Source of the DNA: Actinokineospora baliensis
GTDB lineage: Bacteria > Actinomycetota > Actinomycetes > Mycobacteriales > Pseudonocardiaceae
Assembly: GCF_016907695.1 (NCBI RefSeq)
Contig: NZ_JAFBCK010000001.1
Coordinates: 5,382,001 to 5,446,000, forward strand
Length of the DNA: 64,000 nucleotides
Direction: 5' to 3'
The translations under genes were made by a program, and so were the position numbers. This document shows positions 51,858-59,711 of the stretch, piece after piece. Each line of letters starts with the position of its first letter. The first letter of the stretch is position 1. The notes beneath the pieces were generated by a model that saw only the letters and a list, made by a program, of their open reading frames with translations, ran no database searches and was not told where the DNA came from.

Positions 51858-52970
51858 CTAGGACTCGCTACCCACAGGCGCGAGCGCTTCGACCGGCGTC
51901 CACGCATCGTGGAGCCCAAAGGCTTGAGGGCCGAACACAGCGAGCGCCTCCGGGGAGCGCATGATCGACGGAGTCGACATGGCGAAGATCTTGACTCGGT
52001 GGCCGTAGTGCAGGGACTCGGTGGTGATGGGGGTCGCGGTTTGGGCGTCCAGCACGGAGATCAGGTCGGGGACGATGGCCAGTACGCGACCGTTGTGGTG
52101 GGCGACCAGGTGTTCGTTCTGGAAGGTCAGTACCACCTCCACACTCCCGTCGAACGAGCTCACGGTGGCCGTGCCGCGGACGAAGCCGTCGGTGCTCTGG
52201 CGTTCGATGTCGATGACCTTGCCCTCCAGCAGGACCCGGCCGTAGCCGTAGATCGACTGCTCACAGGCCGCGCCCAGCGCCTCGAACGGGTCCCGGTGCT
52301 GTTCCCTGGCCTCGCGGATGCACCGGCCGAGGGCCAGTGCCAGGCTCATCGTGCCGGGGATGGCGGTGCGCTTCACCTCGGCGCCGGTCATCGGGTACTC
52401 GGCGATGTAGGAGACGCCGCCCATGCGGATGGTGACGCCGCGGGCGAGCCATTCCATCTGCTTGTTGTCGGCGCCCGTGTCGATGACGGTGGTGTGGCCG
52501 TTGGAGTCGCAGATGGCGATCGGCGAACCCGACACCCCGTACACGCCGAAGGTCTCCATCTGCAGTTCCGGGAAGGCCCGGCCCATCCCGTCGCCGTCGA
52601 TGATCGGGATGCCCGCTCGGGCGGCGACCAGCAGGGGGATCATGGAGTTGAGCCCGCCGCACTCCATCGGGATGATCGCGTCGGCCCTGCGCCCCAGGCG
52701 GTTCTCCAGCGTGCGCAGGGCGGTGACGGGTTCGTCGCCGGAGGGGATCTTCTCGACGACGACCGTGGGCGCTCCCATGAAGGCGCTGGCCACCACAAGA
52801 TCCTCATCGGCGATCTCGTCCGGGGCGAGCAACGTGATGGTCTTGCCGCGGCGCAGTTCCTCGCTGACCAGGAGCAGGCCGATGTAGGGGTCTCCGCCGC
52901 CGCCCGTGCCGAGCAGCGCCGCGCCCCGCGCGAGGTCGGGCAGGTCGGTGAGCGTGATGTCAGTGGGCAC
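51858..52970 (-). CDS. DUF917-family protein A
   Basis: From GTG 52970, with AAGGAG upstream, the protein has 370 residues. DUF917 features: ARGAALLGTGGGGDP at the N-terminus (a glycine-rich stretch), FMGAPTVVVEKIPSGDEP, PMECGGLNSMIPLLVAARAGIPIIDGDGMGRAFPELQ and a C-terminal LISVLDAQTATPITTESLHYG. DUF917 proteins are almost always encoded with hydantoinase/oxoprolinase subunits and probably act in hydantoin or related ring-opening metabolism, but no activity has been shown for this one. The start overlaps the hydantoinase end by 11 bases. Confidence 0.88.
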   Translation of the reverse strand: MPTDITLTDLPDLARGAALLGTGGGGDPYIGLLLVSEELRRGKTITLLAPDEIADEDLVVASAFMGAPTVVVEKIPSGDEPVTALRTLENRLGRRADAIIPMECGGLNSMIPLLVAARAGIPIIDGDGMGRAFPELQMETFGVYGVSGSPIAICDSNGHTTVIDTGADNKQMEWLARGVTIRMGGVSYIAEYPMTGAEVKRTAIPGTMSLALALGRCIREAREQHRDPFEALGAACEQSIYGYGRVLLEGKVIDIERQSTDGFVRGTATVSSFDGSVEVVLTFQNEHLVAHHNGRVLAIVPDLISVLDAQTATPITTESLHYGHRVKIFAMSTPSIMRSPEALAVFGPQAFGLHDAWTPVEALAPVGSES

Positions 52971-54522
52971 TTCGGTCTCCTTGGTCGTCCCCGAACACGA
53001 GGTCTCCAACGGCTTTGACGCGGATGCGGGTGACATTGCCCGGCAGGTAGGCCAGGGGAACCTCCTCGACCTCGACGATCTGGACGGTCTGGGGGCGGGC
53101 GCCCGCGGCGACGGCCCGGTCGACCGCCTCCTGCTTCGCGGCGTCCAGAACCGCTTCTCGCGTACCGACGGCGACCGCGAACATCCGGTCGACCTCTCCC
53201 CCGACCTGGGCGATCGCCGCACCGATGGCGTTCGCGACGCCGGAGTGCTCTGGCCGGTGGACCTTCCCGGACCCGTCGAGCACCTCGGGGACCAGGATAT
53301 TCCCGCCGCCCACAGCCACCACCGGCAGCGGAATCGAGCTGGTGCGCATGCGGTCGACTGCGGCGGCGATTTCCCGTGACATGTGATCGAGCACGGCGTT
53401 GACGAGCGACCGGTCGAGGTGGGCGACCAGGCCGGGGTCGCCGATCTCCGCGATCCCGGCGGCTACGGCGATGTCCGTAGCGGTGAGGGTGTCGCCGCCG
53501 AAGACCAGCCCCTCGCGGCGGATGCGATAGCCGACGCTGTCCGGGCCGACACCCGCACCGCGCACCCGGCTACCGCCGCCGATCCCGATGGACAGGACGT
53601 CGGGCATGCGGAAGTTGGTGCGGATCCCGCTCACGCTGACCTCGGTCGTGGCCTCCCGGGGGAAGCCGTTCTGCAGAATGCCGATGTCGCTGGTGGTTCC
53701 GCCGACGTCGATCACCGCGCAGTCACCGAGCCCGGACAGGAAAGCCGCGCCGCGCATGGAGTTCGTCGGTCCGGACGCGAAGGTGGCGACCGGGTAGCGC
53801 CTGGCGAAGTCCACGTCCATCAGCGTTCCGTCGTTCTGGCTCAGGAACAGCGGAGCGCGGATCCCCGCGTCGGTCAGCGCACCGGAGAGCCCGTCGCAGA
53901 TGTGACCGGCGAGCTCGCGCAGGCAGGCGTTGATGACGGTCGCGTTCTCCCGTTCGAGCAACCCCATGCGGCCCAGCTCGTGCGACAGGCTCACCGCGAC
54001 ACCGGGGATGTGCTGGGACAGGATGTCGCCGACCTCGACCTCCAGCTCCGGGTTGGCCGGTGAGTACACAGAGGACACAGCGACGCTGCGGATCCCCTTG
54101 AGGGCTATGTCGTCGGCGACCCGCTTGATCTCGTCGCGGTCGAGGTGGCTGATCAGCCTGCCGTCGTACTCGTTGCCGCCGTGGCAGAGGTAGCCCTCGC
54201 CCCTGATCGCCGCCACCAGGTGCTCGGGCCAGCCGACCAGCGGCGGGAGGGCCCGGGTGGCGGGCAGGCCGAGGCGCAGGGCAGCCGTTGGCGCCAGCCG
54301 GTTCGCCTCGACGATCGCGTTGATGAAGTGCGTCGTGCCGATCATCACCGCCCGCACGTCCAGCGGGTCGAACGGCGACGCCGCCCGGAGTTCGGCGATG
54401 GCCGTGACGATGCCCGAGGTCACGTCGGGTGTGGTCGAGGTCTTCACCTCGGCCAGCACCCGGCGGGCGTCCATGAGCACGGCATCGGTGTTGGTGCCGC
54501 CGACGTCGATCCCGATTCGCAT
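52960..54522 (-). CDS. Hydantoinase/oxoprolinase-family protein (HyuA-like)
   Basis: The real start is ATG 54522, giving 520 residues; the longer open frame is antisense to the permease. It opens with IGIDVGGTNTDAVLMD, an ASKHA-type phosphate-binding loop as in 5-oxoprolinase and HyuA, followed by GTTHFINAIVE, SLSHELGRMGLLERENATVINACL, FASGPTNSMRGAAFL and VIDVGGTTSDIGIL. ATP-dependent hydrolysis of a cyclic amide is the family reaction. It overlaps DUF917 protein A by 11 bases and follows the NCS1 permease by 14 bases, so all three form an operon. The HyuB subunit is absent from the window; DUF917 may stand in for it. Confidence 0.9.
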   Translation of the reverse strand: MRIGIDVGGTNTDAVLMDARRVLAEVKTSTTPDVTSGIVTAIAELRAASPFDPLDVRAVMIGTTHFINAIVEANRLAPTAALRLGLPATRALPPLVGWPEHLVAAIRGEGYLCHGGNEYDGRLISHLDRDEIKRVADDIALKGIRSVAVSSVYSPANPELEVEVGDILSQHIPGVAVSLSHELGRMGLLERENATVINACLRELAGHICDGLSGALTDAGIRAPLFLSQNDGTLMDVDFARRYPVATFASGPTNSMRGAAFLSGLGDCAVIDVGGTTSDIGILQNGFPREATTEVSVSGIRTNFRMPDVLSIGIGGGSRVRGAGVGPDSVGYRIRREGLVFGGDTLTATDIAVAAGIAEIGDPGLVAHLDRSLVNAVLDHMSREIAAAVDRMRTSSIPLPVVAVGGGNILVPEVLDGSGKVHRPEHSGVANAIGAAIAQVGGEVDRMFAVAVGTREAVLDAAKQEAVDRAVAAGARPQTVQIVEVEEVPLAYLPGNVTRIRVKAVGDLVFGDDQGDRSAH

Positions 54523-54536
54523 GGCAGTCCCCCGGT

Positions 54537-55868
54537 TCAGGCGTGCTGGTCGTCGACGAGGCGTGCCGGTTCGGTCCGCGATATCCCCAGTGGCCGCACC
54601 AGTCCCAGTTTCCCGGCGACGAGGTACAGCAGGAACGACGCGACGAGCGCGTTGATCGAGGCGATCCCGAACTCCACGTAGTACCCGACGGCCCAGGACA
54701 GGCCCCAGACGACCAGGGTGGTGGGCACCCAGGTGGGACAGCTGGCGGGTAAGGCGTCGCCGGACTCGTCGAGGTCTTTGCGCCACAGGCGGACGAAGAA
54801 GTACTCCGCGATGATGATCCCGGCCAGCGGCGGGAAGGCCACGCCGAGCACGATCAGGAAGTCGGTGAAGCTCTCCAGGATGCCCGCGGCGGCCAGGACG
54901 CTGCCGATCGCGCCGACGGTCAGCGTGACCAGCCCGCGGTGCAGCGTCACCCCGAAGACGGTCTTGCCGAAGTTGACCACGCCGAGCGAGGCGGAGTACA
55001 GGTTCCAGTCGTTGATCTTGACCGTGCTCGCCACGATGATCAGGGTGCCGAGCAGGCCCGCGCTCGAGGTGACGATGCCGATGATGTCGCTGGTGCCCAC
55101 CGCGTGCGCGAGCAGCACCCCGACCAGCGCGATCACGTACTCGCCGACCGTCACCCCGACGAAGGTCTGCTTGACGACGTCCCCGGTGGAGCGGTTGAAC
55201 CGGGTCATGTCCGGGGTCATCACCATGCCGACGATGAAGCCGCCCGCGACCAGTGTCGTGCCCGCGGCCAAGCTGATCTGCGGGCCGGGAGCGGGCGAGC
55301 TGACCAGGTCGGACAGTGCGTGCTTGGACAGTTCGGTGTAGATCGCGTAGCCCGCGAGCAGCAGGAACGCCGGGACCGTGATGTAGGCCGTCCACGCCAT
55401 CGAGCCGAAGCCCCACACCACGATGCCGGTGACCGCCATGCCGAACACCAGCGCCCAGCCCCAGGTCGGCAGGACGCCGATCAACTCGGTGAGGCCGCGC
55501 GCGGAGATGGCGCTCTGCACGCCGAACCAGCCGATCAGGCTCAGCGCCACGGCCAGCCCGACCAGGCTCGACCCGTAGCGGCCGAAACCGGTCCACCTGG
55601 TCAGCACCGAGGTGGACAGGCCCTCGCGCTGACCGGCGATGCCGGTGAAGATCGCGACGACCTCCAGGATCACCGAGCCGAGGGTGATGGCCAGCACGGC
55701 CTGCCAGAACGACATCCCGAAGCCCAGCGTGGCCCCGATCAGGAACTGCGACAGGCAGGAGAGCTGACCGAAGCGCTGGACGCAGACCGACCACCACGAG
55801 TAGCGGGCCTTGGCGGGCACGCGCTCCAGTGCGTAGTCGTCGTGCCCGACTCCACGGGTGGCTGACAT
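54537..55868 (-). CDS. NCS1-family cytosine/purine/hydantoin permease
   Basis: 443 residues from ATG 55868, with GAGGAGG six bases before it. Around 12 hydrophobic segments and NCS1 features: RYSWWSVCVQRFGQLSCLSQF, SLIGWFGVQSAISARGL, MVMTPDMTRFNRSTGDVVKQTF and INDWNLYSASLGVVNFGK. Substrates of this family are cytosine, purines, allantoin or hydantoins. The linked hydantoinase makes a cyclic ureide or hydantoin the likely substrate here. The ribosome site is enclosed by an 8-bp hairpin (55869-55896), suggesting translational control. Confidence 0.9.
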   Translation of the reverse strand: MSATRGVGHDDYALERVPAKARYSWWSVCVQRFGQLSCLSQFLIGATLGFGMSFWQAVLAITLGSVILEVVAIFTGIAGQREGLSTSVLTRWTGFGRYGSSLVGLAVALSLIGWFGVQSAISARGLTELIGVLPTWGWALVFGMAVTGIVVWGFGSMAWTAYITVPAFLLLAGYAIYTELSKHALSDLVSSPAPGPQISLAAGTTLVAGGFIVGMVMTPDMTRFNRSTGDVVKQTFVGVTVGEYVIALVGVLLAHAVGTSDIIGIVTSSAGLLGTLIIVASTVKINDWNLYSASLGVVNFGKTVFGVTLHRGLVTLTVGAIGSVLAAAGILESFTDFLIVLGVAFPPLAGIIIAEYFFVRLWRKDLDESGDALPASCPTWVPTTLVVWGLSWAVGYYVEFGIASINALVASFLLYLVAGKLGLVRPLGISRTEPARLVDDQHA

Positions 55869-55896
55869 GGCTGACCTCCTCAACTCCGGGTCAGCC
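55869..55896 (-). promoter_or_regulatory. Hairpin enclosing the permease ribosome-binding site
   Basis: In the permease mRNA, GGCTGACC pairs with GGTCAGCC (8-bp perfect stem, 12-base loop). The second arm directly abuts the ATG and its first two bases complete the GAGGAGG Shine-Dalgarno, whose other bases are in the loop. Closing the stem would partly mask the ribosome site. No riboswitch class is recognised; a simple protein-binding or co-translational switch is possible. Confidence 0.5.
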
Positions 55897-56023
55897 TGTG
55901 ATGCGGCTCACCGAGGGCCCGAGACTAAGCCTCACCCGCCGCGCGACGCAGTGTGCACTGTGTCCGGTCCGATGGGACTGAGGAGTGCGAAGTGACCTCC
56001 TCGCTGCTAGCGTCACCACGACC

Positions 56024-57052
56024 ATGTGGACGATCGACCGCGAGACGCTGCCCGCCCTCGAACTGGGCGCGGCCTTGCTGGGGTCCGGCGGCGGGGGCCA
56101 GACCACGCTGTTCCGGGTGCTCGCCGAGCGCGCGGTGCACGAGCACGGGCCGGTCACCGTGATCGACCCCGACGAGGCCCCGGACGACGTGACGGTGATC
56201 CACATCGGACTGGTCGGGGCGATCACCGCGTTCGCCGAGAAGCCGATGGGCGGTGGGGAGTTCACCCGGGCGTTCACCAGCCTCGTCCAGGCGGACGCGG
56301 GACCACACCTGGTCGCCGGGTACGAGGGGGCCGGGGCGAACGCCTTTGCCGGGATCCTCGTGGCGGCCGAAACCGGGACGCCGTTGCTCGACGTCAGCGG
56401 GATGGGGCGGGCACTGCCGCGGCTCGACCAGACGACCTACGCCGCGGCCGGGTTGAGCATGTCCCCGTTCGCGCTCCTCGACACCAGCGGGACCGTCGTC
56501 CGCATCGACACCGGCACCCCGGCGGAGGCCGAACGCCTGCTCCGGGCGAACACCGCGCTCCTCGGTGGGTGGGCGAGTTTCGCGGGCTACCGGCTTCCCA
56601 TCGCCCATGTGCGCGACCACGGCGTCGCGGGCACGCTGCGGGCGGCGACCGATCTCGGTACCGCGCTGCTGGGCACGTCCGCGGCGATGCCGCTGGGGGC
56701 GCGGCACCTCGCGTCGGGTCGCGTGCTCGAGGTCGAGTGGCGGCACGGACCGTCGTTCGGCGCGGGCAGCCTGACGCTGCGCGCCGACGACGACCAGCGC
56801 GTGCTCAGGGTCGAGATGCAGAGCGAGTTCCTCGTGGTCATCGACGACGGCGTGCCGGTGGCGACCACGCCGGACATCATCTGCCTGCTCGACCAACGGT
56901 CATCGCGCCCGATCCAGGCCGAACGCGCCTCGGTCGGCAGCGAGGTCCACGTCCTGGCGCTGGCGGCACCTGCCCGGTGGCTCGAAGGCGACGCGCTCCC
57001 GCTGGTGAACCCGCGCGCGTTCGGCTACTCACTCGACTACGTGGGGCTGTAG
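56024..57052 (+). CDS. DUF917-family protein B
   Basis: From ATG 56024, 342 residues; 13 codons further upstream are open but unlike the family. Shares with protein A the opening LELGAALLGSGGGGQ, the GAGANAFAGILVAAETGTPLLDVSGMGRALPRLDQ stretch and a C-terminal PDIICLLDQRSSRPI. It is on the other strand and on the far side of the permease, just before the PucR regulator, and is shorter by about 30 residues. So the locus holds two divergent paralogues rather than a recent duplication. One may act on a different ring substrate or form a heteromeric complex. Confidence 0.88.
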   Translation: MWTIDRETLPALELGAALLGSGGGGQTTLFRVLAERAVHEHGPVTVIDPDEAPDDVTVIHIGLVGAITAFAEKPMGGGEFTRAFTSLVQADAGPHLVAGYEGAGANAFAGILVAAETGTPLLDVSGMGRALPRLDQTTYAAAGLSMSPFALLDTSGTVVRIDTGTPAEAERLLRANTALLGGWASFAGYRLPIAHVRDHGVAGTLRAATDLGTALLGTSAAMPLGARHLASGRVLEVEWRHGPSFGAGSLTLRADDDQRVLRVEMQSEFLVVIDDGVPVATTPDIICLLDQRSSRPIQAERASVGSEVHVLALAAPARWLEGDALPLVNPRAFGYSLDYVGL

Positions 57053-58552
57053 ATGGCCAGACCGTCCGTGCGTGACCTCCTCGCCGAAGAACCGCTCAAG
57101 TCCGCGACGGTGGTCGGGGGGTCGGCCAACCTCGACGCCGTTCCGTCGGAGGTGCTCGCGCACACCCCGGGGCGAACCGTCGATGTGCCGCGCGGGGCCG
57201 TCGTGGTCACCGGCGCGCTCGACGGGTACGAGCTCGAACTGCTCCTGCGCCGGGTGCACGACCGCGGAGCGAGCCTCGTCGTCACGGCGGTCGACCAGCC
57301 GCGTCGGCTCCTCTCCTCGACGAAGGTCTTGGCCGAGCGCCTGGCCCTGCCGTTGGCGCTGGTGGCGGCGGACCCGCTGGAGACGGCACGCAGGCTCTGG
57401 GTTCGGGTCCACCAGCCCGCGGCCGAGCACGGGCTCGTGTTGGCGCGGCTGGCTCGTCGGCTCCAGGGCGTAGGCGACGCTCGGAGCATCGTGAAGCTGC
57501 TGGACAGCGAACTCGGTGTGCGCAGCGCCCTGGTCGGCGCCGAGCACGTCGTCCTCGCGGGAACCGAACCCACCCGCCCGCTGCACCTCGACACCCGCAC
57601 GAGGACCTGGCGTGACGGCGACGGCTTCACGTGCCTGGTCCCGATCAAGGTCGGTGACCGGGAACCGCCGCGGCTGTGGTTGGTCGCGGAGACCGGCGCG
57701 ATCGGCGACGACACCGCGGTCAAGATCGAGAGCGGGCTGGACCTGGCGGCCTGTTCGGTCACCGCGTGGGCGGCGACCGAGCGGCTGCTGTCCGAGCGCG
57801 ACGCGACGTTCCAGTCGACCGTCCTGGCGGAGCTGCTCAGCTCCGGGCCGCCGATCCCCCGGCGCGTCCTCGGCAGGGCGGTCGCGGCGGGGTGGCGGCT
57901 GGAGGGGTGGCACACCGGGGTGCACCTGCTGCTGGTCGGCGGTTCGACCCCCGAGGACGTGCGGTCGAGGACCCGCGACGTGCGAGACGCCCTGGCCGCC
58001 GAGAGCCTCACCGGCCCCCTGGTCGAACGCGGCGACGGCTGGTCGTCATGGATCACCGACAGCACCGAGGCCACACCGCAGCGCCGCCGCGACCTGGTCC
58101 GCACGCTCACCGCGCTCCTGCCGCTCGTCCCCGAGTCAACCCTGGTGGCCGGGGTCGGCCGCCCGCTGCTCGGCGCCCCCGGCCTGGTCGAAACCCTCGT
58201 CGAAGCCCAAGAACTCAGCCGGTTCGCAGGCTCCGCCCGAGGCCGCCAACTAGTCGTCTTCGCTGACGAAGCAGGCGTCCGCCGCCTCCTAGCCGCCGCC
58301 ACCTCCGACGACGTCCGCGCCCGCTCCCAACGCCTCCTCGGCGCCCTGCTGTCCCCCGCCAACGCCGACCTCGCCAGGACCCTCGAGACCTACCTGGACC
58401 TCGAATCCTCCGCCACCTCCACAGCCGCCCGCCTCGGCATCCACCGCAACACCGTGGTGAAGCGGCTGAGCCGGATCGAGGAGCTGCTGGGGGCCAACCT
58501 CTCGGACCCCGAAGTCCGCCTGGCCCTGCACCTGGCCTGCCGGGCCAAGTAG
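57053..58552 (+). CDS. PucR-family transcriptional regulator
   Basis: 499 residues; the ATG follows the DUF917-B stop with no gap, so the two are co-transcribed. The N-terminal region (RPSVRDLLAEEPLKSATVVGG) is the PucR N-domain. The C-terminal end is the PucR HTH (LETYLDLESSATSTAARLGI, HRNTVVKRLSRIEELLG). PucR proteins activate purine, allantoin or ureide catabolism on binding pathway intermediates. It is very likely the regulator of the divergent permease-hydantoinase-DUF917 operon. A candidate inverted site is CAGTGTGCACTG at 55949-55960 in the divergent gap. Confidence 0.9.
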   Translation: MARPSVRDLLAEEPLKSATVVGGSANLDAVPSEVLAHTPGRTVDVPRGAVVVTGALDGYELELLLRRVHDRGASLVVTAVDQPRRLLSSTKVLAERLALPLALVAADPLETARRLWVRVHQPAAEHGLVLARLARRLQGVGDARSIVKLLDSELGVRSALVGAEHVVLAGTEPTRPLHLDTRTRTWRDGDGFTCLVPIKVGDREPPRLWLVAETGAIGDDTAVKIESGLDLAACSVTAWAATERLLSERDATFQSTVLAELLSSGPPIPRRVLGRAVAAGWRLEGWHTGVHLLLVGGSTPEDVRSRTRDVRDALAAESLTGPLVERGDGWSSWITDSTEATPQRRRDLVRTLTALLPLVPESTLVAGVGRPLLGAPGLVETLVEAQELSRFAGSARGRQLVVFADEAGVRRLLAAATSDDVRARSQRLLGALLSPANADLARTLETYLDLESSATSTAARLGIHRNTVVKRLSRIEELLGANLSDPEVRLALHLACRAK

Positions 58553-58622
58553 ACCCAGCCGCAGTGCGTTTTGCGGCAACGAACCGAGTAACACCGCCGC
58601 TGAGGTGCCGAGGCCACAGGGC

Positions 58623-58907
58623 TCAAGGCTTATGTACGTCCTGGTTCGCAACCACATGTCTGATGACTTCGACTGACACGCGCAGCTTCCTCCCGTCAAG
58701 ACCGACCAGGCGCAGCTCGGCTTCGATTCTTGCCGGTCCAAAACTCTTCTCTCGGGACAGTCGGATGATCTCGCGAAGCACGTCCTCCTCAGGCAGACGC
58801 ACTCTATCGATCCCCGCGGCCGGACGGTCCTCTGGACGGATCGGCGCCGACGGGTGGCTGCCGTTGTCATCGTCGTATACCACTGGCCCCCTTTCATCGC
58901 CGTACAC
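58623..58907 (-). CDS. Small hypothetical protein
   Basis: A 94-residue reading frame from GTG. The N-terminal 35 residues are acidic and Pro-rich and probably disordered; the rest looks like a compact alpha/beta unit (RLPEEDVLREIIRLSREKSF, PARIEAELRLVGLDGRKLRV, VEVIRHVVANQ). No family recognised and the ribosome site is poor. It lies alone in the 564-base gap between PucR and the response regulator, and the periodic composition supports coding. The rest of that gap (58908-59116) holds only the palindrome at 59010. Confidence 0.5.
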   Translation of the reverse strand: MYGDERGPVVYDDDNGSHPSAPIRPEDRPAAGIDRVRLPEEDVLREIIRLSREKSFGPARIEAELRLVGLDGRKLRVSVEVIRHVVANQDVHKP

Positions 58908-59009
58908 CGAACGGCACAGGGAAGGCTAGGAAACAGCCCACACGCAGGTCCATGTCCGAGCACGGCAGAGACATGACGCGATGCGGCGTGTCCACGACCA
59001 ACTACGACA

Positions 59010-59021
59010 CCTGTCGACAGG
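59010..59021. promoter_or_regulatory. 12-bp perfect palindrome upstream of the orphan response regulator
   Basis: CCTGTCGACAGG lies 95 bases before the response-regulator start and 100 bases from the start of the divergent small gene. Candidate operator for either gene. LuxR-type HTH proteins bind dyads of roughly this size. Confidence 0.35.
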
Positions 59022-59116
59022 AGCGGGGGATGATCTTCCACAAGGTTCGGGAAACGGAAGCACTCGCGTAGCACGGGACGCTCCGCACTTCGACGAAGGG
59101 GCCACCCGCACCGGTG

Positions 59117-59704
59117 ATGATCCGCATCGCAGTCGTGGACCCCCTGCCTCTGTTCCAGCAGGGGGTCAGCGCGGTCCTGACGGCTGCGGGGCATGTTGTG
59201 GAAGCACCGGTCGACATCGTGACGTGGGCAGTGAAGGCCCCTTCCGCGGTCATCCTGTTGACCGTGCGGTTGGAGCAGGACTGGGACCTGTTGGCCGAGC
59301 TCCGGCGCATGGCAGCCGCACACGCCGTGGTCGCGGTCGTGGAGAGGCCGTCGAGCGCGACCGGCGTGCGGGCTGTCCGCGCGGGCGCCAGGTCGGTGCT
59401 GTTCCGCGACGCACCCGCCGAAGCGCTCCGCCACACGGTCGAGGCCACGATCAGCGGCCAAGCGGTGCTACCTCCGCAAGTCGTCACCGCGCTCGCGACC
59501 GCCGACGGCCAGGACACCGTCACTCCAGAGCAACTGACGTGGCTGCGCCAGCTGGCAACCGGGAGGACCGTCACCGAGGTCGCCGGGCACGCGGGCTACT
59601 CGGAGCGGGCGATGTATCGGCTGCTCAACGGCCTCTACCGGCACATGGGAGTGGGCTCCAGACTGGAAGCGATCATACGAGCGCGCGACGCTGGCTGGTT
59701 GTGA
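59117..59704 (+). CDS. Orphan NarL/LuxR-type response regulator with degenerate receiver
   Basis: 195 residues. The N-terminal half has a receiver fold (IRIAVVDPLPLFQQGVSAVL), but the phosphoacceptor position reads ILLTVRL, where a typical member has LLDVRL, and the conserved Lys is Arg (VLFRDAP). Phosphorylation is thus unlikely. The C-terminal LuxR HTH is clear (LTWLRQLATGRTVTEVAGHA, GYSERAMYRLLNGLYRHMGV). No kinase gene is nearby. It may respond to a ligand or to protein level alone. GTG directly precedes the ATG, so either could start it. It converges on the STAND gene with a seven-base gap. Confidence 0.82.
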   Translation: MIRIAVVDPLPLFQQGVSAVLTAAGHVVEAPVDIVTWAVKAPSAVILLTVRLEQDWDLLAELRRMAAAHAVVAVVERPSSATGVRAVRAGARSVLFRDAPAEALRHTVEATISGQAVLPPQVVTALATADGQDTVTPEQLTWLRQLATGRTVTEVAGHAGYSERAMYRLLNGLYRHMGVGSRLEAIIRARDAGWL

Positions 59705-59711
59705 CCTGGGG

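Noticed and set aside
50308..51861. 517-codon frame overlapping the ArsR-type gene and the repeat region
   Set aside because: Runs through the 145-bp elements in a different frame and shows only Pro/Arg-rich repeat translation; no protein is supported.
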